Below are positions 1 to 8,551 of a stretch of DNA of 28,128 nucleotides, one piece after another (the stretch's first letter is position 1; every line of letters starts with the position of its first letter). A program made the position numbers and the translations under genes. The stretch is taken from NCBI GenBank assembly GCA_002171315.2, contig NHFS02000008.1:1-28128 (forward strand), written 5' to 3'. The DNA comes from Euryarchaeota archaeon TMED117. GTDB lineage: Archaea; Thermoplasmatota; Poseidoniia; Poseidoniales; Poseidoniaceae. The notes beneath the pieces were generated by a model. That model searched no databases. It had not been told where the DNA came from and saw only the letters and a list, made by a program, of their open reading frames with translations.

Positions 1-2074
1 TGGATGTGAAGGAGTAACTCCTGCAGGAACAGAATGTGAAATCACTACAACTCTGTATGACCAATTCGGAAACATCATTCCATTGTCTGAAGCAGGTGCT
101 TTGACCTACTCAGTCACCGATGGACTCTACAGCGAAGCTACGAATATGTACTTCGCTGACAATGTTGGAACCTGGCAACTCTCGTTAACAACTGGAATTG
201 GATTGTCAGATTCAATCACGATTTCAACAGGTCATGGAGCCATGGATTCCCTTGAAATTGTTCCTTCAGCATGGGACTTAACCGCCGATGAAGTCATCTT
301 CATGAATACTACAAGAATTGATATCCAAGGAAATAGACTACCGGTCTCTTTGCCTTTGGAAAATTGGACATTTGTAAGTGACGGTGCGGTGAATATCACA
401 TTCGATCATCCAGTCCAGTGGATTCCAACGGGTCTTGGTGGAAGAGTGATTACAGCACAGTATGAAACGATTTCAGCATCGATTACGGTGAATGTCACGA
501 AGGGTGTAATGACCGGTATGGCACTGGTTGTTGACTCGGCTGATGCAAACGATCAATCTTACAGTTTAACAGCAGATGAAACACTGCAAGTAAAAGCAAA
601 GGCAACGGATGCGAAAGGAAATCGATGGACAATTGATGTAAATTGGACCGTTTCTCATCCGAGTTGGAGCGACCAATCCGTCCTCTTGTACACTCTTTCA
701 GATGAAACAGAATTCATGCCTCAGTTGGCTTCAGATATCCCATACATGATCTACGCAGAATACACTTCTGGAGATGTTGTGTTTAGCGAATCTGTTTCAG
801 CAACAGTATCCGAGGGTATCTTGCAAATCTTTACGATGAATTCAATCGCTTCTACTGGAGATTCATCCACTGCGTACAACATAAGCGCAGATGAGCATGT
901 GGATTTCTCCGTAAGTCTTAGTGACGGTGATCTCAATGCTTTGGATGCTTCAAGGCTGACTTGGTTGTTCGAAGATTTGAATTCAGGTTCTGTTGTTGAT
1001 ATGACTTCGTCTTTTGAAGCCGATGCATATCATTGGGAAGCAACAACTGTAGGTTCTTACAGAATTACAGCCTTCGTTGTCAATGCAGATGGTTTCAATT
1101 ATTCAAAGCAAGTTGACCTCTCAGTATACCATGGTGTTGCGGTTTCGCTTGATCACGCTCTCGATACATTGAGTGAGGATGCAGGTGAATCGATTGACAT
1201 TGCCATAACAGGTACGGATAGCGATGGAAATACCTTCCCACAAGATGTTGAATGGACAGAAGATGGTACGACTTCTTCTCGTATTGTTCCTCGTGCTGAT
1301 GTCGGAGCCTACACCTATCAGGCATCTGTTGCTGGTGAACATGTGATGGTTTACTCCACTCCAGGTGCAACCAATACGTTCGATCTTTCAATACAACCAC
1401 AAATGGTTGTTGCTTATCTTGAAGTTGCTTTGTCGAAAACCACAGTGGATCAACAAGCATCGATTGATATCACTGTTGAAGCTAAGGACATGTTCTACAA
1501 CCCAATTCCTGTGCCAAGCAGTGCACGAGTTGATTCAACCGGCCGAGGAACTGTCAAGGAACTCGGTCCAGGGCAATGGCGAGTCACAACTCTCGACAGC
1601 GGCCCTCAAACAATCACAGTTACAGCAGGTCAGGTCAGTGAAAATCTCGAAATTGAGGTTACAGGAACCTTTGGTGGATTCTTTGCTGCAGGTGGTGTCC
1701 TTTACTACATAGGAGCCGTTCTTGTTGGCCTTATCGCTGTTGTATTACTTGTCTTGTTAGTTATGGCTCTGCGCTCAGGAAGAGATGATGATGACTGGGA
1801 TGATGACTATGACGAAGACGAGGATGAGCCAGCCCCAGCACGTGGTCCAAGCGGCCCTGCCCCAGGAACAGGACCATCTGGACCTGCTCCAGGAACTGGT
1901 CCAAGCGGCCCAGGACCATCAGGCCCACCTCCGCAAGAGGAAGAGAAAGAAGATACAAGTTGGATGGTTGAACATCGAGTAGATGATGATGGAACTGAAT
2001 GGGCTCAAAATGAAGATGAGACCTGGTATTACAGAGAGCCTGGTCAAACCGACTGGATCATTTGGGAAGATTAG
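1..2074 (+). CDS. Ig-like repeat surface protein with C-terminal membrane anchor (5' end cut by window)
   Basis: The reading frame is open from base 2, so this is the 3' part of a longer gene. The first possible start codon in view, at 83, is internal. The visible ~690 residues are beta-rich Ig-like repeats of roughly 90-110 residues, with recurring phrases such as 'D..GN' and 'ADE' and many N-glycosylation-type sequons. A single membrane helix follows (about bases 1700-1770), then an acidic Asp/Glu run, a Gly-Pro-Ser-Pro repeat linker and a Trp-rich end with 'GTEWAQNEDETWYY'. The topology is outside repeats, one anchor and a cytoplasmic tail. A surface adhesin or cell-envelope protein is inferred. 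The paralogous gene follows 8 bases after the stop, with a Shine-Dalgarno site overlapping this stop, so the two are probably co-transcribed. No catalytic domain was seen in the visible part. Confidence 0.85.
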   Translation, partial: GCEGVTPAGTECEITTTLYDQFGNIIPLSEAGALTYSVTDGLYSEATNMYFADNVGTWQLSLTTGIGLSDSITISTGHGAMDSLEIVPSAWDLTADEVIFMNTTRIDIQGNRLPVSLPLENWTFVSDGAVNITFDHPVQWIPTGLGGRVITAQYETISASITVNVTKGVMTGMALVVDSADANDQSYSLTADETLQVKAKATDAKGNRWTIDVNWTVSHPSWSDQSVLLYTLSDETEFMPQLASDIPYMIYAEYTSGDVVFSESVSATVSEGILQIFTMNSIASTGDSSTAYNISADEHVDFSVSLSDGDLNALDASRLTWLFEDLNSGSVVDMTSSFEADAYHWEATTVGSYRITAFVVNADGFNYSKQVDLSVYHGVAVSLDHALDTLSEDAGESIDIAITGTDSDGNTFPQDVEWTEDGTTSSRIVPRADVGAYTYQASVAGEHVMVYSTPGATNTFDLSIQPQMVVAYLEVALSKTTVDQQASIDITVEAKDMFYNPIPVPSSARVDSTGRGTVKELGPGQWRVTTLDSGPQTITVTAGQVSENLEIEVTGTFGGFFAAGGVLYYIGAVLVGLIAVVLLVLLVMALRSGRDDDDWDDDYDEDEDEPAPARGPSGPAPGTGPSGPAPGTGPSGPGPSGPPPQEEEKEDTSWMVEHRVDDDGTEWAQNEDETWYYREPGQTDWIIWED
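1844..1927 (+). repeat. Tandem 27-bp coding repeat (Gly-Pro-Ser-Gly-Pro-Ala-Pro-Gly-Thr)
   Basis: Two full 27-bp units start at 1844 and 1871, and a shortened third starts at 1898. They encode GPSGPAPGT, GPSGPAPGT and GPSGPGPSGP. The repeat lies in the cytoplasmic linker between the acidic run and the Trp-rich tail of the surface protein. It is probably a flexible spacer whose copy number can vary by slippage. Confidence 0.8.
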
Positions 2075-2079
2075 GTGAT
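2073..2079 (+). promoter_or_regulatory. Shine-Dalgarno site AGGTGAT, fixes the start of the second surface protein
   Basis: AGGTGAT matches the canonical anti-SD (AUCACCUCC) and ends 3 bases before ATG 2083. It overlaps the stop codon of the preceding gene, which suggests translational coupling. It favours the ATG at 2083 over the upstream in-frame ATG at 2062, which lies inside the previous gene. Confidence 0.6.
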
Positions 2080-2082
2080 TCG

Positions 2083-4686
2083 ATGAATCCAAAACAGTCT
2101 GCATTTTTGCTATGCATTCTGTTGATGTTCGTTCCTTTAACAAGCCTTCCAGTTGCCGCAGCAGGACCTGCTGCACAGGTTGTAATCACGACACCGTCAA
2201 CGTCGATTTCTTCAGACGGAGTTCTCCAGTTAGATGCAACAATCTATGATGCCTTGAACAATGTAGTTGAGGGGGAGATAACATGGTCTTCAACAAATGG
2301 TACGGTTGAAGAGGGTGGTCTTTTCTTCCCATGGTCTGCAGGTCAAGTCACAATACGTGCAGAGCATGCAGGATTCAATGATACTGTTGTTTTGACAGTT
2401 GAAGCCGGTTGGGGTCAATCAATTGAAATCAACACAACGACTTCTCCAAAAGCTAAGCAGCCATTCCAACTTCAAGCGAACCTTCTCGATTCTCATGGAA
2501 ATCCTCGAAGTGGACAAGGTGTCGTGTGGAGTGTTGATGGAGAATATGTTGGGCAAGGGCAGCCTTTGTGGACTGCTCCAACACTCGGTCTCTATGAAGT
2601 CATTGCTCGATTCGATCAAATGGAACAACAAGTGACGATGGAAGCAATAGCAGGCGACCCGTTCGAATTTCTCTTCGAGGAAAACCTTGTGATACGAAGC
2701 GGATTTGGAGTCAAACTCAATCCGACACTTGTCGATTCTTTCGGACAAGAAATGAATGATACATTAGCAGGAATGAAAGCATGGACAGCAGAAAATGGAA
2801 GCATTACCTCGGAAGGTTATTTCTTTGCATCAGCACCTGGGTTCTGGAATATCAGTGTTCGAGCAGGGTCTGTGTTTGGTAATGGAACTATCCGTGTAAT
2901 ACCAGCAGATGCAGCAATCGTATCGATTCAAATTGTACCAGAACAAACAACCTACCAATCGGGAGAAGTCTATCGCCTAGATGCAGTACGTACCGATTCA
3001 TCCGGATACACCTCTCCAGTACCAGTTCCAATTGTAAACTGGAGTGTTGGAAACGGAGCAGTTGCCCAAGTAGGAGACGAAGTCCATTGGACACCTGGAA
3101 AGGTGGGTTCCTTCACAATGGAAGTCGTTGATTCTGATATTGCTGCATCCAAGGTTGTATCCGTGATTCATGGTTCTGCTGTATCCACACAACTTGTAGC
3201 GAGTTTACCTCGATTGAGTGCAGGTTTACAAGTGGCTCTTGTCCATGAAGCGACGGATGCATTTGGAAATATATGGCAAGTCGATGGCAATATTAGCAAG
3301 AAAAGTAATGATCAATCAACAACAGAAATATTTTCTTCCTATGCTACATTTACTCCAAAACTGACTGAAGCGATTCATTTCTCAGCAACCTATTTTGATA
3401 ATTCAACAGGTATCCTTCATCAAAGTGAATATCAGGAATTCGTTGAACCAGGCCGATTAGCTTTCATTATTTTACCAGAATCTGGGACAGAAGTAAAGGC
3501 TGATTCATATTTGCAATTTAATCCTACTTTTACAGATACTTATGGGAATACAATCGCATTTGTTGCAGTTAATTGGACCATTGACGGAGTTGACTCGACA
3601 CTTGATTTGCTCATGTCAGATGGTAAGTGGTATCCTACAGAAATAGGAGAGCACGAGATTCGTGCCAATGCCGACGGTGTGTTTGCTGCAGTTCGAATCA
3701 ATGTCATAACAGGTTCTGAGAATACTTTGGCTACAGATGCAGGAGATACATTGACGATTACAGCGGGTGTTCCAAGTGATCTCTATGTAGAGATTGTTGA
3801 TGTTCATGGAAACGTTGCACCTGCTGAAGATGTGCAGTTAGTAGAATCAGGATTTATTTCGATTGAACCCTCCGATACTGGACGTGGATATTGGCAACTT
3901 GATGGAGTGGCTTCTGGAACATATGAGGTTGAACTCCAACAAGGTAATGCTTCAATTCTTCTTCCTTTGACAATTCTTCCAGGAAATCCCGTCCGTGTTC
4001 TCACCTCGATTAGTAACGAATCACTTAGTCAAGGTGAAGTCACCTTGCTCATGGTTTGGGCTGAGGACAGCCAAGGAAACAGAGTCGAAGTTGTTCCTGA
4101 GCAAACCAGCATCACTTGTTCATCTGGGAAAGCCAGTCACGTCAAGTCAGATACATGGGAAATAGAATTGGAAGAAGCAGGTACTGATCGTTCATGCACC
4201 GTTGCATGGAGTGGTCTTATCTCACAACAGTTCTATGACGTTGAATCTGTTTTGTTAGGTGGTGCACTCGGGTCGACAAATACCGCTATGTCAATTGGTC
4301 TTGTCTTCTTGTTGATGATTTTCGCAGTTCTTATCGTTCTCATTCGTCGAGGCAGTTCTAAGGAAGAAGAGTGGGACGAATATGATGATGAATACGAATA
4401 TGAGGATGAATATGAGGATGATGAAGAAGACGATGAAACCTCTTCCGAATTGGCTGCTCCTACAGAAGAAGAGCCAATAACGCCTCCACAAATTACCTCT
4501 GGCGAATCAGCCCCAACAATAGAAGATGCTCTGCGACAAGAACTTGCAGTAAAAGCAACTCAGATTGGGGTCATGCAAGCTGCACCAGGAACCAATCAAG
4601 GTGAAACAGGTTGGTATGTTGATGCGAGCACTGAATTACAACAATGGAATGTTGGCTCAGATGGTTCTTGGTCTCGACTCCAGTGA
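2083..4686 (+). CDS. Secreted Ig-like repeat surface protein with C-terminal anchor and acidic tail
   Basis: The protein has 867 residues. The N-terminus is a clear signal peptide: Lys at position 4, a hydrophobic core of about 15 residues, and a cut near 'PVAAA-GPAA'. The body is a series of Ig-like/Big-type repeats with phrases such as 'D..GN', 'WSVDG' and 'ITWSSTNG'. A single membrane helix lies at about residues 734-756 ('MSIGLVFLLMIFAVLIVLI'), followed by Arg-Arg and a long Asp/Glu/Tyr run. The C-terminal tail 'GWYVDASTELQQWNVGSDG' echoes the Trp-rich end of the upstream gene. The two are tandem paralogues in overall design. The role is inferred to be surface adhesion or an envelope layer. 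No enzyme motif was found. The start at 2083 has a good Shine-Dalgarno site. Confidence 0.88.
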   Translation: MNPKQSAFLLCILLMFVPLTSLPVAAAGPAAQVVITTPSTSISSDGVLQLDATIYDALNNVVEGEITWSSTNGTVEEGGLFFPWSAGQVTIRAEHAGFNDTVVLTVEAGWGQSIEINTTTSPKAKQPFQLQANLLDSHGNPRSGQGVVWSVDGEYVGQGQPLWTAPTLGLYEVIARFDQMEQQVTMEAIAGDPFEFLFEENLVIRSGFGVKLNPTLVDSFGQEMNDTLAGMKAWTAENGSITSEGYFFASAPGFWNISVRAGSVFGNGTIRVIPADAAIVSIQIVPEQTTYQSGEVYRLDAVRTDSSGYTSPVPVPIVNWSVGNGAVAQVGDEVHWTPGKVGSFTMEVVDSDIAASKVVSVIHGSAVSTQLVASLPRLSAGLQVALVHEATDAFGNIWQVDGNISKKSNDQSTTEIFSSYATFTPKLTEAIHFSATYFDNSTGILHQSEYQEFVEPGRLAFIILPESGTEVKADSYLQFNPTFTDTYGNTIAFVAVNWTIDGVDSTLDLLMSDGKWYPTEIGEHEIRANADGVFAAVRINVITGSENTLATDAGDTLTITAGVPSDLYVEIVDVHGNVAPAEDVQLVESGFISIEPSDTGRGYWQLDGVASGTYEVELQQGNASILLPLTILPGNPVRVLTSISNESLSQGEVTLLMVWAEDSQGNRVEVVPEQTSITCSSGKASHVKSDTWEIELEEAGTDRSCTVAWSGLISQQFYDVESVLLGGALGSTNTAMSIGLVFLLMIFAVLIVLIRRGSSKEEEWDEYDDEYEYEDEYEDDEEDDETSSELAAPTEEEPITPPQITSGESAPTIEDALRQELAVKATQIGVMQAAPGTNQGETGWYVDASTELQQWNVGSDGSWSRLQ

Positions 4687-4712
4687 ATTTTTATCCCTTT
4701 TGTGGTGTTTAT

Positions 4713-6689
4713 ATGTGGATTGAAGAACATCGAAACTGGGAATCCGTAGATTATGCTCCACTGTTATCTGGTCATTTATTTCCACCAGAATTCATGTGGG
4801 GCGTTGCCACAGCTTCTCATCAAATTGAAGGTGGGAATACGAACAACTGGTCTGCATTCGAACCTCATTCTAAAAGCGGTCAACTGAGCGGTGATGCATG
4901 CGACCATTGGAACCGCAAGGAAGAAGATATTCAATTGATCAAGGATCTGAATGTCTCCCATTATCGATTCTCAATAGAATGGAGTCGGGTTGAGCCTCAA
5001 CAAGGCATTTGGGATGAAGAAGCAATCCAGTGGTATTCTGACCTTGTAGACCAACTTCTTGCTAAAGGAATTCAACCCATGGCCACGCTTCACCATTTTA
5101 CCCATCCTCTTTGGTGGAATGAGAAGGGGGCGTTTGAGAAAGAGGAGAATGTGGAAGATTGGATTCGATTTTCTGTCAAGATGTTTGAAGCCTTGAGCGA
5201 CCGTGTGGATTGGTGGTGCACCATCAACGAACCTGCTGTCTTTGCAACGATGGGCTATGTTTTAGGAGAGTTTCCGCCAGGTGAACGTTCGTTTAAGAAA
5301 ACAAAAATCGTATCCACAAATCTCATGATTGCTCATGCACGCTGTTATCGAACATTGAAAGGTCTAGAGCATGGTGAGCGAACACAAATCGGTTTAGTGA
5401 AAAACATCAATATTTTTGATCCATATCGGCGATGGAATCCCTTACACCGATTCCAAGCACGATTACTCGATGGAATGTTCAACCTCTGCTGGATAAAAGG
5501 ACTCAAAACAGGACGATTCAAACCTCCCTCTGGTTTACGTTCAAAGAAAATTCCTGGCCTGAAAGGAAGCAGTGATTTCATTGGTGTCAATTACTATACG
5601 CATCTTCTTGCGACTCCATTCATGCCGACAAAAGTTGACATTGATCCACTCATACGTCCTTGGGAAGAGCGAACCGATTTCAGATATCCAATGTATGCGG
5701 AAGGATTACGACGAGCATTCGATATGGTGTCATGCCTAAATCTTCCAATCATTGTTACAGAAAATGGGGTCGCAGATGATGACGATGACATGCGTCCAGA
5801 ACATATTCGGCGCCATTTACAGATCACGGGGGAAGCGATTGCTGATGGTATGGATATTCGTGGATTCTACCATTGGAGCCTCATGGATAATTTCGAGTGG
5901 GCGGAAGGTTATGATCAACGATTTGGCCTTTACCATGTCGACTTTGAAACGAAAAAGCGAACTCTAAAACAAAGTGGCGCTCTCTATTCAGAGATTGTTA
6001 AAGCCCACCGGATGCCACAGGTTGTCATCCTTGCTGGAGGATTAGGAACTCGTCTGGGAGAACAAACGAAGTCCGTTCCTAAATCCCTCATCGATGTTGC
6101 TGGTAAACCAATCCTTTCTCATATTCTCGACTGGGCTGAGAAACAAGGTTGCATGGAAGCATTGATTCTAACCGGTCATCTAGGAGAACAGTTCAATGAT
6201 TTCCGTCACCAAGGAATGGCTCTAACCTTCCATCAGGAACTCGAACCACTTGGTACAGGAGGGGCTCTATGGAATGCTCGACATCTTCTCCAAGACCGAT
6301 TTATTTTGCTCTGGGGTGATGATTTCCACCCGATCGATTATGGAGAATTGGTTGCTCATCATCAACAAACATCATCACCGCTAACACTTACTGTAACGAC
6401 TGAACATGAACAAATGAATCTTCTTCATATCGATGGGAAAATCTCTCAATACGACAAGAGTGGGGACCAACCTGCCGAATTCAATGGTTATGAATCTGGA
6501 ACGAGCATCGTCGAAAAGTCCGTTCTTCTTGACCATGGTAAAGAAGGTAAATGGAGTTGGGAAGAAACAATCTATCCTGAAATGTCAATGAAAGCTACAG
6601 CCTACCTCAATAATACCAAATTCTGGGATATGGGGACTCCTGAACGCTTAGCACGTTTAGAGGAATTCTTGAACGAAACCAGATTCTGA
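4713..6689 (+). CDS. Fusion: GH1 beta-glycosidase + sugar-phosphate nucleotidyltransferase
   Basis: The protein has 658 residues from ATG 4713; upstream in-frame codons lie inside the preceding gene. Residues about 20-430 are a complete GH1 domain. It has 'FMWGVATASHQIEGG', the acid/base Glu173 in 'INEP', the nucleophile Glu350 in 'VTENG', and 'FEWAEGYDQRFGL'. The Glu-Trp there is typical of enzymes for non-phosphorylated sugars, not 6-phospho-glycosidases. Without a linker, residues 434-658 form an NTP_transferase domain: 'VVILAGGLGTRLGEQTK', 'KSL', 'WGDD' and C-terminal 'DMGTPERLARLEEFL', as in HddC/MurU/RfbA-type enzymes. There is no signal peptide, so the protein is cytoplasmic. GH1 would release a sugar from a beta-glycoside, and the second domain would make an NDP-sugar from a sugar-1-phosphate. 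The galactokinase-type gene on the other strand could supply the missing kinase step. The exact sugar and nucleotide cannot be read from sequence. Met434 sits at the domain junction but has no Shine-Dalgarno site. Confidence 0.9.
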   Translation: MWIEEHRNWESVDYAPLLSGHLFPPEFMWGVATASHQIEGGNTNNWSAFEPHSKSGQLSGDACDHWNRKEEDIQLIKDLNVSHYRFSIEWSRVEPQQGIWDEEAIQWYSDLVDQLLAKGIQPMATLHHFTHPLWWNEKGAFEKEENVEDWIRFSVKMFEALSDRVDWWCTINEPAVFATMGYVLGEFPPGERSFKKTKIVSTNLMIAHARCYRTLKGLEHGERTQIGLVKNINIFDPYRRWNPLHRFQARLLDGMFNLCWIKGLKTGRFKPPSGLRSKKIPGLKGSSDFIGVNYYTHLLATPFMPTKVDIDPLIRPWEERTDFRYPMYAEGLRRAFDMVSCLNLPIIVTENGVADDDDDMRPEHIRRHLQITGEAIADGMDIRGFYHWSLMDNFEWAEGYDQRFGLYHVDFETKKRTLKQSGALYSEIVKAHRMPQVVILAGGLGTRLGEQTKSVPKSLIDVAGKPILSHILDWAEKQGCMEALILTGHLGEQFNDFRHQGMALTFHQELEPLGTGGALWNARHLLQDRFILLWGDDFHPIDYGELVAHHQQTSSPLTLTVTTEHEQMNLLHIDGKISQYDKSGDQPAEFNGYESGTSIVEKSVLLDHGKEGKWSWEETIYPEMSMKATAYLNNTKFWDMGTPERLARLEEFLNETRF

Positions 6690-7487
6690 AGGCATGACAT
6701 GGATTGCTTCAGGTAAAATGCCTTGATGTTCAACAAGAACCAAGATCATGCCTCCAAATCCTCCACCCATCATACGTGCTCCAAGAACACCTTGGGTATG
6801 TTGAAGTTCTGTGACGCGTTTATCCATGGCTTTCAAACTCACTCCAATACGTTGTAACGACTGATGAGAGGCATTCAGGAGTAATCCTAATTCTTTTGGA
6901 GATGCAGAAATCGCTTTAGAAACACGTTTATTTTCTTCTTCCACATGTCGGTTTTTCGTTTTATCATCGACTGAGGTGCGATAATCAACCTCTCCTAATT
7001 TTCTGTGTATTCCTGAATCAATAAGTTTGAAAATATGGTCTTTTGATAAGGCGTGTTGTGATGTAGTATGTTCTGCAAAATCGATGAGTGTGGCATGATT
7101 TGGTTTAGAAAACATCATGGCCATTTGATCGAGTAAACCGCACTCTGTTTTGAGGATTGCATGCTCAATTCGTTGCGCTTCCAGACATGCTTCCAATGCA
7201 TCAATGTCCTTGTTTATGCACAGAACAATCGCCAGACAAAGGGCTGCTGATGAAGACATTCCTGAACCAATTGGAATATTACTTGTGACAGTTAGAGAAG
7301 CAGGCCATCCTTTTGCTTCTTTCCACAATGAGACGACAGTACTCTCACCTTCGAATCCTTCATCCATTGATGTTGCTTCAAGCCTAAGGCGTTGAGGTGC
7401 TGCAAATGCAAAGGAACGTCCCCCTGCGTAATCAGTATGCTCACCTATGATGTTGATACGTGCGGGAATTGAAGCAATTCGATGCAT
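6657..7487 (-). CDS. galK: Galactokinase-type GHMP sugar kinase (short)
   Basis: The protein has 276 residues. The galactokinase signature 'PARINIIGEHTDYAGG' (Glu15, His16, Asp19) is at the N-terminus, as in archaeal GalK. The ATP loop 'PIGSGMSSSAAL' is at 72-83, the catalytic-base region 'CGLLDQM' (Asp120) is in place, and the third GHMP motif 'GARMMGGGFGG' is near 236-246. The family usually has about 350 residues, so this member is compact. The 'Y..RR' element typical of galactokinases is not clear (it reads DYRTSVDDK), so a related sugar remains possible. It would make sugar-1-phosphate from galactose or a similar hexose. It lies 12 bases after the DNase gene on the minus strand, with GGCGGG before the ATG. 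Its 3' end overlaps the GH1-nucleotidyltransferase gene by 33 bp tail to tail. Confidence 0.85.
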   Translation of the reverse strand: MHRIASIPARINIIGEHTDYAGGRSFAFAAPQRLRLEATSMDEGFEGESTVVSLWKEAKGWPASLTVTSNIPIGSGMSSSAALCLAIVLCINKDIDALEACLEAQRIEHAILKTECGLLDQMAMMFSKPNHATLIDFAEHTTSQHALSKDHIFKLIDSGIHRKLGEVDYRTSVDDKTKNRHVEEENKRVSKAISASPKELGLLLNASHQSLQRIGVSLKAMDKRVTELQHTQGVLGARMMGGGFGGMILVLVEHQGILPEAIHVMPSESGFVQEFL

Positions 7488-7499
7488 GCTTTTCCCGCC

Positions 7500-8519
7500 T
7501 TAATTGATGCGTTCTAAATCAAACCAAACGGGATAATGATCGGAAACATCTGAACTTGACATCTCTCTATCAACACCCCAACGTCCGAAGAAGCGTCCAT
7601 CGATATCGCCAGTCATTACAACTCGATCATATGCACAATGGCTGTTTGAAGAATATGCAGTGTCTGCAGTATCGGGTACCACCCACAAATATTGGGGTTG
7701 ACGAAGCGAAAGTTGATTCAATTCGTATGTCGAAGCATAACTGCAATCGGCATTGAAATCACCGAGGATAATGATATTCTCTTGAGTACGATTTTCAAGA
7801 TAAGTTTCAACCACATTATGCAGAGCTGAAGTCTCGTTTACGGCTTCAGAGGGCTTTGTATGGACCGTGATAAATGTCATATTTTCTGTAATGGAGTTGT
7901 TTAGATTCATCATTCCAAAGTTTGCAATCAGCGGTTCGCGCTGGAAGGCATCTTCTTGAGAATCATTGTGCAACCATGCTTCATTTGGAACAAAGACTGA
8001 TTCTCTGTAGTAAAAGGCATACTGTTCCTGCCCACCACTGTCATCTTCCTGAAGGCCTGAACGTTCACTCAAAACCATGGCATATGTCTCATTGCCATAC
8101 TGATTAATTGCATCGAGAAAATCATAAGGAACGGTTGAATCAATGTCCTTGATTTCTTGCACTACCACCATATCATAACGATGAACAATTTCGACCAATT
8201 CTGCTACAACATCAGCTTTCCCCATCTTAGTTTCACCAAAGACTTTGATGTTGAATGTTGCAATGCGGGCAACATCTTCACGGGACAAAGATTCAGTTCG
8301 TGCATCCGCTCCATTGTCCTCTTCTTCAGATTCGATTTCAACCACAACAGTACGCCACAGTGGGCTTTCTTCTTGCTGAACCAATAATTGGATTGTGATG
8401 GGGAACAGCAACAATAGGGATACCAGCATAACCCCTTGAAGTGCGCCATCAAAACGACCCATACGGCGATGAAACAACTCTACATTATCAATATACAGCC
8501 CTCTATCAGCAGAATCCAT
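7500..8519 (-). CDS. Membrane-anchored DNase I-family nuclease (endonuclease/exonuclease/phosphatase fold)
   Basis: The protein has 339 residues. An N-terminal helix at about 27-48 ('GALQGVMLVSLLLLFPITI') anchors an extracytoplasmic domain, residues about 85-336. The catalytic domain resembles animal DNase I throughout: 'IATFNIKVFGETKM', 'VVVQEIKD' (Glu122), 'TVHTKP' (His220), 'ILGDFNADCSY' (Asp254, Asn256), 'HCAYDRVV' (Asp298) and 'SDHYP' (Asp327, His328). Cys259 and Cys295 sit where DNase I has its structural disulfide, which supports an oxidising location outside the membrane. Its likely job is to cut extracellular DNA for phosphorus, nitrogen and nucleosides. It is first of a two-gene minus-strand unit with galK and is divergent from the TPR gene, with a 32-bp spacer. 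The first Met was kept; Met20 is an alternative start. Confidence 0.88.
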   Translation of the reverse strand: MDSADRGLYIDNVELFHRRMGRFDGALQGVMLVSLLLLFPITIQLLVQQEESPLWRTVVVEIESEEEDNGADARTESLSREDVARIATFNIKVFGETKMGKADVVAELVEIVHRYDMVVVQEIKDIDSTVPYDFLDAINQYGNETYAMVLSERSGLQEDDSGGQEQYAFYYRESVFVPNEAWLHNDSQEDAFQREPLIANFGMMNLNNSITENMTFITVHTKPSEAVNETSALHNVVETYLENRTQENIIILGDFNADCSYASTYELNQLSLRQPQYLWVVPDTADTAYSSNSHCAYDRVVMTGDIDGRFFGRWGVDREMSSSDVSDHYPVWFDLERIN

Positions 8520-8551
8520 AGGTTCTTGACGCGGTTGATTGTGGCGATAGC

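Noticed and set aside
1844..1927. Direct repeats as a possible CRISPR array
   Set aside because: The units are contiguous without spacers, are in frame, and encode a Gly-Pro linker.
2062..2090. Frameshift splitting one large surface gene in two
   Set aside because: The second frame begins with a full signal peptide and a Shine-Dalgarno site, and the first ends with its own anchor and tail, so they are two genes.
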